Assembly: GCA_022821495.1 (NCBI GenBank)
Contig: JAJEDN010000080.1
Coordinates: 1-64,000 of the forward strand
Reading direction: 5' to 3'
Length of the DNA: 64,000 bases
From: Candidatus Poribacteria bacterium
GTDB lineage: Bacteria > Poribacteria > WGA-4E > WGA-3G
Shown here: positions 10,253-19,464 of the stretch, in pieces
Layout: each line of letters begins with the position of its first letter
Numbering within the stretch: the stretch's first letter is position 1
Program-made: the position numbers and the translations under genes
Notes under the pieces: model-generated
Told to the model about the DNA's origin: nothing
The model's input: only the letters and a program-made list of their open reading frames with translations
Databases searched by the model: none

Positions 10253-11260
10253 ATGGTATATAATACGGGTATGGAAGAGAGTAGAAACAACCAGCAGTCT
10301 GCATCCGAGGCGTTTATTTTACCGCACCAACAATTCGATATCGTAGCAAAGGATCCGTTCTATGTTTTTCCTGAAGATATGCTGCAATTCCTAATGGACA
10401 GGCTTGACTTTGAGTTCATTGAACACGTTGATAGCAATTTAGCCACCGTCGAAATTCGCCACATGGATGTCTTGATAAAGGTGCTGCTTGAGGGACGAAC
10501 AGTCTTGGTACATTGCGAAATTCAGACTGATGATAGCCAGTATCCGAGCATGGTGCGTCGAAATGTCGGGTATCTCGGTAGGTGCTATGAAAGATATGGC
10601 CTGCCCATTTATTCTTTTCTACTTTACCTTCGGTCAACAGCCGGACACAGAGATCCAGGTGGGTATTTTCAAAATATACCAGGGCACCGATTTATCGTTG
10701 AATATCAGGTAATACGGTTGAGTGAGATTGATGGACAATCTATTCTTGAAGCAGAACAACCAGGTCTAATGCCATTTACCCCTTTAATGAGGCCACCCGC
10801 AGGTATGACACCCGTTGAGTGGACGACGCATTGTGCTGAAGTAATGCAGGCATTGCCCGTAGATACAGCGAAGCGGAATAATTTAATGGTCGAATTATGG
10901 GTCATGAGCGGTTTGGCACATGAACGACAAGACCTCTTAACACTAATTCCGGAGGATATCGTGAAAGAATCTTCAGTTTATCAAATGATTATTGAACGTG
11001 GTATTGAACGTGGTATTGAACGCGGTGTTGAACGCGGCATTCAAGAAGGTAAGCAATTAGGTGCGAAAGAATTTGCTATTGAACGTATTCTTAACTTACT
11101 TAATCGCCGTTTTAATGTAAGTATAGCACCTACCTTGACTCCCTCGCTGGAAGCGATTGATAATCTGCAACATCTGAGTCAGTTGATGGATGAAGCAACG
11201 GAAGCAGAACATTTGGAGAATTTTATTCAGACGCTGCAGACGTTTCACAATGGAACGTGA
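10253..11260 (+). CDS. Rpn-family/PD-(D/E)XK nuclease-type putative transposase
   Basis: MDVLIKVLLEGRTVLVHCEIQTDDSQYPSMVRRNVGYLGRCYERYGLPIYSFLLYL; C-terminal ERGIERGVERGIQEGKQLG typical of the family. Confidence 0.75.
   Translation: MVYNTGMEESRNNQQSASEAFILPHQQFDIVAKDPFYVFPEDMLQFLMDRLDFEFIEHVDSNLATVEIRHMDVLIKVLLEGRTVLVHCEIQTDDSQYPSMVRRNVGYLGRCYERYGLPIYSFLLYLRSTAGHRDPGGYFQNIPGHRFIVEYQVIRLSEIDGQSILEAEQPGLMPFTPLMRPPAGMTPVEWTTHCAEVMQALPVDTAKRNNLMVELWVMSGLAHERQDLLTLIPEDIVKESSVYQMIIERGIERGIERGVERGIQEGKQLGAKEFAIERILNLLNRRFNVSIAPTLTPSLEAIDNLQHLSQLMDEATEAEHLENFIQTLQTFHNGT
10991..11038 (+). repeat. In-frame 12-nt minisatellite (4 units) encoding IERG repeats
   Basis: ATTGAACGTGGT ATTGAACGTGGT ATTGAACGCGGT GTTGAACGCGGC. 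Confidence 0.85.
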
Positions 11261-11310
11261 TCTATAAGATATTGAGAAAATTCAGAACAGGAGATTAAGG
11301 AACTCTGTCT

Positions 11311-12297
11311 ATGGAATACGTTAATTTTGGAAAAGCAGGGGTTAAGGTGAGTCCACTCGCTTTAGGCTTAGGACTCAGGGGACAAAGCGACGCAAGTGAT
11401 GCCCAAAGGCTTATTGAACATGCCATTGATGCCGGCATTAACTTTATCGATTGCGCGAACATCTACGGTCTTATGGACGATCGTGCTAACATCGGTCGCT
11501 CTGAGGAGATCCTCGGCAAAGCGATTCAGGGCAAACGCGACGACGTTGTGATTACGTCAAAGGTTTTCAGTCAGATCGGTCCAGGTCCGAACGATGCCGG
11601 GTTGTCCCGCTACCATATCATGCGGGAAATTGAGCGTTCCTTGAAACGGCTTAATACCGACCATATTGATATTTATCTTATCCACGCCCCCGATGAAACG
11701 ACTCCGCAGGAGGAGACGGTCCGCGCTATGGACGATCTCGTCCGTTCTGGGAAAGTCCGTTATATCGGCTGTTGTAATCATCAAGCATGGCAGGCGTGTA
11801 AGGCACTCTGGATCGCTGATAGTATTAATGCAACGCCTTATATGTGCATCCAGAACATGTATAACCTCTTGAATCGGGATATGGAAACCGAGTTGTTCGG
11901 CTTGGTGCGTGAAGAAGGATTAGGGGTGATGTGTTATAGTCCGTTAGCGGTCGGTTTGCTAAGTGGTGTTTATTCTCCAGATGAACCGCCTCCCGAAGGC
12001 ACTTTATGGGGAACACGGCTTCGCGAGGAATTCGCACAGCGAATGAAAGGCGCGACTGGACAGGTAATATTAACACTTAAACGGCTCGCAGCGGAGTTAG
12101 GTAAAACGCCTGCACAACTCGCTGTCGCGTGGGTGCTATCGCATCCAGAAGTTAGCGTCGCCATCAGTGGCAGCGATACGATTGAACAATTAGACGACAC
12201 GCTCGGCGGTGTCGGTTGGGAACTCGATGCAGCAGTGCGGGATGAACTGGATGAGGTTTCGAGTTCATTTGTCCGTCTCATCGCACCTCCAGCTTAA
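11311..12297 (+). CDS. Aldo/keto reductase
   Basis: GINFIDCANIYG, HIDIYLIHAPDETTP, GKVRYIGCCNH, MCYSPLAVGLLSG. Confidence 0.92.
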   Translation: MEYVNFGKAGVKVSPLALGLGLRGQSDASDAQRLIEHAIDAGINFIDCANIYGLMDDRANIGRSEEILGKAIQGKRDDVVITSKVFSQIGPGPNDAGLSRYHIMREIERSLKRLNTDHIDIYLIHAPDETTPQEETVRAMDDLVRSGKVRYIGCCNHQAWQACKALWIADSINATPYMCIQNMYNLLNRDMETELFGLVREEGLGVMCYSPLAVGLLSGVYSPDEPPPEGTLWGTRLREEFAQRMKGATGQVILTLKRLAAELGKTPAQLAVAWVLSHPEVSVAISGSDTIEQLDDTLGGVGWELDAAVRDELDEVSSSFVRLIAPPA

Positions 12298-12348
12298 TAG
12301 CAGTCGGTTTCCATCAGTGGTCGGTGGGTGGTGGCTTAAAAAACAAAA

Positions 12349-12372
12349 AAGGCGGATCCGAAGATCCGCCTT
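12349..12372 (-). terminator. Rho-independent terminator for the minus-strand PhyH gene
   Basis: AAGGCGGATC-CGAA-GATCCGCCTT 10-bp stem; T-rich tract on the minus strand. Confidence 0.8.
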
Positions 12373-12386
12373 CACATTTTCTGCCT

Positions 12387-13568
12387 TTAGGATTCAGACA
12401 CGGTTTGATAGCGTTCCCACTTATCGCCAGCAGCAGCGGCTTGACGCTCTAACTCAGTCCGCCACCCGACGACTTCGCCTGCCTTGATACGTTCGATGTC
12501 AAAGCCTGCATAGCGATCTTCGAGCCTATCACCGAGTTTGTGATTTGCTGCCCAGCGATCCCACGCTGTTTTCATCCATTCGTGTGGTAGTGCCTCACGG
12601 ACGGCGGGATCAAGTTGCCATGCGAATCGTGCATCGACCACTTTTGGCTCTTCGTCCGAGGGACCGCCCCACTTCGACCAACCGATCGACAGCGTATTGC
12701 GTTCACGCTCAGGCACGGTGTGTCCCGTATGGATCGTTGTGCCATTACGGATGAGTGCTTGACCCGCCTTGAGACGAATCGCGACTTGTCCGGGAAGTGG
12801 ATCTTTGCCATTCCAGCTCGGCGTATAGGGGACACCCTGATCCTTCATGGATTTTGGGAGCAGCACGTCATGCTCAAGAGGCGTACGCCACCGGCTGTGG
12901 CTCCCGACAACGAGTTCATGGCATTCATCGTCTGCGAGTGCCAAAAACATACCGACCCCCTTTGGTTCGGTAATCCGTTTCTCGTTTTCTTCCTGAATTT
13001 CTTTCCAGCGGATCCGCTCAACTTCTTCGGAATAGGCTTCAGTTCCGTCTCCACGGTTGTCTTCTTGTGAGAAGTAACTTTCGCCAGTGCCCCACCATGT
13101 CACGTCTCGGTGCCATCCGAGTCTATTCTCTTTTTTCCGGGGATTGCACCAGAGGAGTATGTTTGTCATCACAAGCTCTTCAGGTGCCGCGCCGCACCAT
13201 GACTTGACGAAGCCGGTGAAATCTGGGGACCCGTAGAATTCAGCGAAATGCGGTTCTTTAAAAGCAGGGTGGAGTATGCCTCGGATTGCCCAAGGTTCAT
13301 TTTCACCCGCCCGGTGAACATAACCTTTTGAACAATCAATAACATCGTAGCCGTTCTCCGGTGCACATGCCTGTGTGACGCGGCGCCCCGCCTCTCGGAG
13401 AATAGGAATCCATGGATTGCCAACAAAGTCGTTGATGATTACGAAACCGTGTTCCCTTAAATGCGCCAGTCTTTCCGGTGTGGATCCGGGTGCAGCGAGT
13501 TCCTGTTTGAAATCAGCAAACGCTGGTGCGCGATAGACTTCTTTCTCAGGTGATTGATCATTGCTCAT
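12387..13568 (-). CDS. Phytanoyl-CoA dioxygenase family protein
   Basis: LGWHRDVTWW HxD, LALADDECHELVVGSHSRW, RNGTTIHTGHTVPERERNTLSIGW. Confidence 0.75.
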   Translation of the reverse strand: MSNDQSPEKEVYRAPAFADFKQELAAPGSTPERLAHLREHGFVIINDFVGNPWIPILREAGRRVTQACAPENGYDVIDCSKGYVHRAGENEPWAIRGILHPAFKEPHFAEFYGSPDFTGFVKSWCGAAPEELVMTNILLWCNPRKKENRLGWHRDVTWWGTGESYFSQEDNRGDGTEAYSEEVERIRWKEIQEENEKRITEPKGVGMFLALADDECHELVVGSHSRWRTPLEHDVLLPKSMKDQGVPYTPSWNGKDPLPGQVAIRLKAGQALIRNGTTIHTGHTVPERERNTLSIGWSKWGGPSDEEPKVVDARFAWQLDPAVREALPHEWMKTAWDRWAANHKLGDRLEDRYAGFDIERIKAGEVVGWRTELERQAAAAGDKWERYQTVSES

Positions 13569-13678
13569 TGTTGTGCCTCCTTTGAAGAAACTTCTTGAAC
13601 ACTCATCAAAACTTAGAATATACTATCACATATTTTCACATATTTTCAAGAACCACAATACTGATGACCGATAACTAT

Positions 13679-15112
13679 TTAATGCATCTCAACTGAAAGA
13701 ACGTAACTCAAGATTGTTACCAAAAGCCATGTGGCAACCAGTACGACGCCAAATGGACGTTTCAGTTGGTCGCCTGATACAAAAATACCACATCGGAAGA
13801 CAATCAAGATAAACAACATCGCAGGGAACAAAAACTGGAAGAACTGTCCATCTGCCTGCAGCCCCCCTTGCGTAGCGGAAGCGGAAACACCGGCAACAAA
13901 AAGCACATTCAGGATATCCGCGCCGATAATGTTTCCGACTGCCAACTCACCGTGTCCACGTCTGACGGCTGTTATCGCCGTCACCAGTTCGGGGAGCGAT
14001 GTGCCGAATGCAACGAGTGTCGCCGAGATAATGTGTTTCGGTACGCCAATGCGTTCTGCCATGATACTCACGGCTGGAATTAAGATCTGTGCAGAGACAA
14101 CAATAATAGCGATGGATCCGATGAGTTTAAGGAGGGTTCCGAATGCCCCTGCTTCCTCGGCGTGTGCTTCTTCAGCACTCTCAGTATCTGACGGCATCGA
14201 ACCTGCCCATCGGATGGACTGCCAAATATACAATGCCAGAAGAATAACGAAGACGACACCAACAAGTTGTGGTAAAACGCCACCTTGCGTAAAGACTTTC
14301 GCTGGAGATGCCCACGGAAAGCAGGCCGCCACCAGAAGGACGCCAGCACCTACTTGCACATTTGACAGCCGTGAAGCCAATTGACGGTTAAGCGGTAACG
14401 GCGCGATCAGAGATGCCAAGCCGATGATAAGTCCCGTATCACAAATAATTGAGCCGACGGCGTTGCCGAGCGCAAGTCCTGGTTTTCCCTGCATCGCTGA
14501 GAGTACAGAGACAGCTGCCTCTGGTGTCGTCGTGCCGATGCTTACAATTGTTGCACCGATCACCGCTTTGCCTAAGCCCCATCGGTTTGAAAGGATTACC
14601 GCCTCATCAACGAGCCAATCTGCACCTTTGCCGAGTGTCGCAAGCGTCACCGCGATAATAATAAAAAGTAACAGATACCCGAAGCCGCTAGTAGGTATTT
14701 TCCTAACAAGAAGTTCAATCCAACCCGCATTGGCAAGTCCGATGAGTTCCTCGAGTGCCTCTGGTTCTTGAAGCAAAGCCTGAAATTCGGCATCGTTGAA
14801 TAATGCTTGAACTTCTGTATCTGCCTTGAGCAGTGCTATGAACGAATCATCTACATCAGGAACTAACGTTCTTAAGACTTCTGGATCCGCACCAACGCGG
14901 CTCATATTCTCCGAGGTCAAGCGTGTATGGACCTCTGATGCTTTGAAAACATTCAGGGCATTTTGAATTTCTGTTCGCTGGAGTGTTGCTTTGTGCTTTT
15001 CAAATACCTTTTCAGCAATGGCATCCTCATCGCCGAAAACAGCGTTCGGAACTAAACTATGAAAAACACAGAACGTAATAATTAGACAACAAACAATCGT
15101 TTGTTTTTCCAT
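13679..15112 (-). CDS. CaCA-family sodium/calcium antiporter with N-terminal exported helical domain
   Basis: GATIVSIGTTTPEAAVSVLSAMQGKPGLALGNAVGSIICDTGLI and ATLVAFGTSLPELVTAITAVRRGHGELAVGNIIGADILN paired alpha repeats; signal-peptide-like N-terminus. Confidence 0.85.
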   Translation of the reverse strand: MEKQTIVCCLIITFCVFHSLVPNAVFGDEDAIAEKVFEKHKATLQRTEIQNALNVFKASEVHTRLTSENMSRVGADPEVLRTLVPDVDDSFIALLKADTEVQALFNDAEFQALLQEPEALEELIGLANAGWIELLVRKIPTSGFGYLLLFIIIAVTLATLGKGADWLVDEAVILSNRWGLGKAVIGATIVSIGTTTPEAAVSVLSAMQGKPGLALGNAVGSIICDTGLIIGLASLIAPLPLNRQLASRLSNVQVGAGVLLVAACFPWASPAKVFTQGGVLPQLVGVVFVILLALYIWQSIRWAGSMPSDTESAEEAHAEEAGAFGTLLKLIGSIAIIVVSAQILIPAVSIMAERIGVPKHIISATLVAFGTSLPELVTAITAVRRGHGELAVGNIIGADILNVLFVAGVSASATQGGLQADGQFFQFLFPAMLFILIVFRCGIFVSGDQLKRPFGVVLVATWLLVTILSYVLSVEMH

Positions 15113-15199
15113 TAACCCCTCCTCATTTTTAACATAATGCACTTTTACTTGAGAATAGATTAACAGATACATTTAGTGAAGTCAAGCAAATCCGCAATT

Positions 15200-15316
15200 C
15201 AGGGTCATTCAATTGTCCATTTTTCAATCGAATTTTCATTCCCAGGCCCGGTAGGGTTTTTGCTGGGGTTACAAACCCATCCCATAAAAGTGAAGCGTGA
15301 CAATTGAACGCCACTG
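15200..15316. mobile_element. Short non-autonomous (MITE-like) element related to the IS at the left window edge
   Basis: Ends CAGGGTCATTCAATTGTC ... GACAATTGAACGCCACTG; left end is the reverse complement of 121-137. Confidence 0.5.
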
Positions 15317-15337
15317 GTCTCAAACATGTTGGGCGGA

Positions 15338-16753
15338 CTACCTATCCGATGTTAGCCCCAACGCTTTTTCTGAAATTGGGATGTTAAAAACGGCGCGATG
15401 CACTTCCATGATTGTCTTGCGATACGCCGGTGTGGGCTGTTTATCTTCATCACCGCCAAGAGACAAGTTTTCCACAGTGACAGTTTTCGGGAACCAGATA
15501 CCGTCAAATTGTGCGAGATGGTGGGTATAAGCAGTAAGGTCGTGCGATTCTTCACGCGGTAGTGGTCTGAGTTCACCATCACGCTTCTCTATGAATACCT
15601 GAGGAAGGGATCTACGGTGCGCTAAAATGCGGGTGGGTCGGTACGCTTTCTGCGGATCCAGCCAAATTTCAGTCGTACGCGTTGAATCAAAATCTGTCCG
15701 TTGCAGCGTGAGAAAGGCGTGTGGCACCCCTTCAATGTTAACTTGTTGAACACTGATCGGTTTAAAGATGCGAATTAATTTTTCCAGTTCAAATCCCCAC
15801 GGGGGCCAACTCCACCAGCGAGGGTTGAACTCTGGCTCAAAAACATCCGAGGGTATCTCTTTATCCCCAAGGGGTATCTCCTTATGTGAGAATAACTGTT
15901 GCCATTCAGTATCAGGCTTCTCTCTGAAATACAGCGTTTTACCGTCCATCCGATATTGAAAGTGCATTCCGTGCCAGTCTCGGAGGGATTTACCATTTAA
16001 TTCCATCTTTTTGCGCATCTTGATATCATAAAAGTGACGATCGCTATCGAATCGGTAGGTAATGTACCAAAACCCCTGCTCTTCATACTGGACCTCTTCC
16101 TTCTCTTTTGCTGCGAAAAAACGTTCAAAGAAATTCTTCTCTTGTTGTCGGATCCGTTGATTCAGCGTAATTGAGAATTCGACCTCACCGCTTTTAAGCT
16201 TGGTGTTGTAGGCTGCTGTCCCAGTTTTGACATCTTCGAGCAGTTGCGTTGCTTCTGCGGAGAGCGGCGGTCTGAGTGTTAGGACCTGCCCCGTCCAGTA
16301 CGCCAAAAATCGGTCGCGATCAATGCGTGCCGCCTGTGAAGGTTTTCCGGGCATACCAAAAGCGCGTACCGATTCTTCAGTTGCCGATTCAACGACAATA
16401 AAATTGTCTATAGCAGTCGTATCTACCTCCGAAGGGTTTTCGTCATCGAATGAGGCTTTGAGGTAGGCAATAACTGGTGTTTCAAGCGTCTGTAACGCCT
16501 CGTAGGTGAGGTTACGCTCCTGCAATTCAATCCCGATTCTATTTGCAACGTCAACGATGACAAACTTAGCGACATAAGGTCCCTGCGCCCTTTGTCCGAC
16601 AATATTTTCGACCTGTTTTAGCGATACTTCAATCTCCAAGATTCTGGCGAGATGATAGAGACTGACAGTACCAGAGGTTATTTTCTGCCCCACTGCGAAA
16701 GCCGATGAAAGTATGAGTAAACCGATGAGAAAAGAGCAAACAAATCGTTTCAT
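15338..16753 (-). CDS. Exported hypothetical protein
   Basis: N-terminal signal sequence; TEIWLDPQKAYRPTRI resembles lipoprotein-sorting/DUF3108-type beta domains. Confidence 0.5.
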   Translation of the reverse strand: MKRFVCSFLIGLLILSSAFAVGQKITSGTVSLYHLARILEIEVSLKQVENIVGQRAQGPYVAKFVIVDVANRIGIELQERNLTYEALQTLETPVIAYLKASFDDENPSEVDTTAIDNFIVVESATEESVRAFGMPGKPSQAARIDRDRFLAYWTGQVLTLRPPLSAEATQLLEDVKTGTAAYNTKLKSGEVEFSITLNQRIRQQEKNFFERFFAAKEKEEVQYEEQGFWYITYRFDSDRHFYDIKMRKKMELNGKSLRDWHGMHFQYRMDGKTLYFREKPDTEWQQLFSHKEIPLGDKEIPSDVFEPEFNPRWWSWPPWGFELEKLIRIFKPISVQQVNIEGVPHAFLTLQRTDFDSTRTTEIWLDPQKAYRPTRILAHRRSLPQVFIEKRDGELRPLPREESHDLTAYTHHLAQFDGIWFPKTVTVENLSLGGDEDKQPTPAYRKTIMEVHRAVFNIPISEKALGLTSDR

Positions 16754-16984
16754 AGTTTTCCTCGTAGTGGAAGTGTTTGGCGGTAAGCCTTAAAATAGTT
16801 GTCAGTTTGCTTCGCAGTGAGAATACGGATTTTTTTTCAAAAAATCCTTCCAGTTTTCAGTTAAGAGAAAGACTTGATAAAATAGTTACGAGTTCCCAGT
16901 AAGAGAAGTGCCTAATGAAAACGTAGTGCTGTCGTTTCATCAGACTCTCACTGCGAGGCACTCTTAACTGGTAACTGATAACTG

Positions 16985-18898
16985 TTAATAATAAAACGTA
17001 TACGTCGGTCTATCAAGAATAATACTTAAGATGTTCCAGAAACTCCCCATGACAAAATCACCGAGTGCCAATCCGAGAAAAAGCGGCACGGTTTTCCGAT
17101 ACAGACCGAGTCCACCGTATTTCAGCACACTCCATTTAGCGAGCGCGCTGATAATAAATGCCGCCCAAAAGAGATGGAGATGGAAAGATACGCCATAACC
17201 GAGCGGATGAATCGGCCACCAGAACAGCCTGCTGCGAACCGCGGACAGCAGGATTGTAACAGCAAAACCGATCCCTATCGCGGCAATGTGTCCACTGTTT
17301 GCATCTCGTGGCGAAGTGAGCCATCCCTCAAGGAAGCGGTACGCCCGCCCACCAAAACTATTAATCTGACCACCGACCTTACCGGAATTAACGCCGAGTT
17401 CAAAAAACGTATCCACCAGCATGAAGATACATAATGGCATAGCGATAACCGTTAGTATAAGCATCAGGCGCGATAACCCTTTCACGTCAAGATTACCACG
17501 TTCAGCGAGTTTAAACGCTTCCAGTTGATGCGGCATCGGGTGGCTCCGATTGTCTCGATTAAACCAGAAAAAGAGGGCGAACCAGGTCAGGTTGCGTGCC
17601 CCGATGCGACGCGTGCCGAGTATACTAACGAGACTGTGATGCGGTCCAATAAAGGTTGTTGAGTGGATAGGGAAACCGATTTGGGCGCGGATACGCGTCA
17701 ACGGAATCGCAATCGTCGCAAAATGCGCCACAAAGAATAGCACAGCGACCCACATCACCATCCCACCCCGCATTGCAAACCCGATGATGAATATACCGCC
17801 GAAAACGATCCCCAAAAACGCCGTGCGATAACGCATCGGTTCTTCCGTATCCACAATCTGCCGTTGTACGAATGCTGCGCGAAACGCCCGCCCAATCTGT
17901 CGGCGTGTTCCCCACACGGCAACTGCACAGATACCGATGTATGCACCGGTGTTCTGCTCATACGGGTAAGGAAAGCCAGGGACGTTTTCCAGTCCGGTTA
18001 GGATAGCAATAAGGTATTGCACTTTATAGAGAAAGAAAAAGAGTAGACACGATGTGAGCAACTCAAGTGGCATCAGGAAACCGAGTCCGACAGCGAACGG
18101 ATAGATAATGATTGCATCCCCACCGCGGAGAAGAGCCGTCCACGGTCTCTCGGTAAACAGCATATTAAGGGGGATATATTTGTTTGGAAAAGTCGGCACC
18201 CATGGAAAAAAGATGTTAAGCCCGTTGACAAGACTGATGATCGCCGCAATACCGAATCCCCACCACATCGCTCGACTCCGTAGAAATCGGCTTGTGTTGT
18301 AGGCGAGTTGGTACGGGAGTTCAACAATCGGATACACGAGGCGTTCCTGTTCCGTCCACTGCTTACGGATGATAACGTTGATACACTGCATCACGAAGAT
18401 TAGCGCGAAAGTGAACGCACACCACCAGAACGTCGGCACCATCCATTTCATCAGATAATGGACTTCAAAAAACGGTTCATCGCCAAGATAAAAGGCGCGA
18501 AGCACGCTCGGATCGTTGATCGTCAACCAGTCCGGTAAGTAGGCCCAGAACAACTCGCGCCACTCGTTTTCAGGCGTACCGAAATAGAAGGCGTGAACGA
18601 TAATTGAGACCAGCGGCAAAAACATATCGTAAGACATGAACAGCAATGTGATTGACATCAGTACATAGAGACTGATCAATTCACCGCCTGTCAGCGCATA
18701 CTTCGCGGCGTATTTTTTTAGCACGGTATTCAACACGGCGATGACCAACAGTGTGAACACAACGCTATAGAAGGGTGCCATCAACGTCGGGAAAGTGTAC
18801 CGGAGCGCCTCACACGCAATATGCCATTTGTAGACGAAAGGCAAGAGCAGTAACGATATGAGGATCGTGCGCAAGGTAATTTTTTCGTGCGTCGGCAT
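16985..18898 (-). CDS. Multi-pass membrane protein (DUF6784/DUF6785-like, tentative)
   Basis: Around 14 hydrophobic segments; 637 aa. Confidence 0.55.
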   Translation of the reverse strand: MPTHEKITLRTILISLLLLPFVYKWHIACEALRYTFPTLMAPFYSVVFTLLVIAVLNTVLKKYAAKYALTGGELISLYVLMSITLLFMSYDMFLPLVSIIVHAFYFGTPENEWRELFWAYLPDWLTINDPSVLRAFYLGDEPFFEVHYLMKWMVPTFWWCAFTFALIFVMQCINVIIRKQWTEQERLVYPIVELPYQLAYNTSRFLRSRAMWWGFGIAAIISLVNGLNIFFPWVPTFPNKYIPLNMLFTERPWTALLRGGDAIIIYPFAVGLGFLMPLELLTSCLLFFFLYKVQYLIAILTGLENVPGFPYPYEQNTGAYIGICAVAVWGTRRQIGRAFRAAFVQRQIVDTEEPMRYRTAFLGIVFGGIFIIGFAMRGGMVMWVAVLFFVAHFATIAIPLTRIRAQIGFPIHSTTFIGPHHSLVSILGTRRIGARNLTWFALFFWFNRDNRSHPMPHQLEAFKLAERGNLDVKGLSRLMLILTVIAMPLCIFMLVDTFFELGVNSGKVGGQINSFGGRAYRFLEGWLTSPRDANSGHIAAIGIGFAVTILLSAVRSRLFWWPIHPLGYGVSFHLHLFWAAFIISALAKWSVLKYGGLGLYRKTVPLFLGLALGDFVMGSFWNILSIILDRPTYTFYY

Positions 18899-19078
18899 AA
18901 GGAGACATCGCGAGGGTTAGCGGATGGTTAGACAGTTGATAAAGTTTCGGAGTGTTACCGCAGAAAAGTGAACCGTCTGCTTATATTTTACGTTTATTCA
19001 CATAAAAGTTCAATCTGATAACTGAGTACTGATAACCATTCTTTCTGACAACTACAAGGACATATAACCGTCATAGCA

Positions 19079-19452
19079 CCCAAACCTAAAGGATTGGGCT
19101 CGTGCTTCATCGTAGTTAGCGTTTCCGAAGAAACGTCTTACATCTACTCCACAGAGGGGTCTAAGCAACCCTCTCAACCGAAAAGTTGACTATTTGTTTT
19201 CAGAATGCGTTTACGAACCCACGATTTTACCTGTGGCATTCATTACATTCAAGTGTTCGTCTATGGCGGTGAAAGCGTAAATACTTTTTTAGTTTTATGT
19301 GCCGCAAAGTATCTAACACCGTAGACTGCGGACAACCTCACACACGACTCCGTGTGATCGAACTTTCCTGCGAAGAGTTTAACAGATTTAGGAAAGTTTA
19401 ACAAGAAAAAAGGAGCGGCATTCTTCCCAATGCTAAAGCATTGGGTTTCCTG
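19079..19452 (+). mobile_element. ORF-less IS605/IscB-type element relic sharing ends with the isrB element
   Basis: Right end GGAGCGGCATTCTTCCCAATGCTAAAGCATTGGGTTTCC; left end CTAAAGGATTGGGCTCGTGC...ACTCCACAG...AAGTTGACTATTTG, both paralleled at 42.3/43.5 kb. Confidence 0.5.
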
Positions 19453-19464
19453 CCCGAAGATTAG

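Noticed and set aside
13731-14384. 217-aa plus-strand ORF antisense to the antiporter
   Set aside because: Shadow ORF; the minus strand has convincing antiporter motifs.
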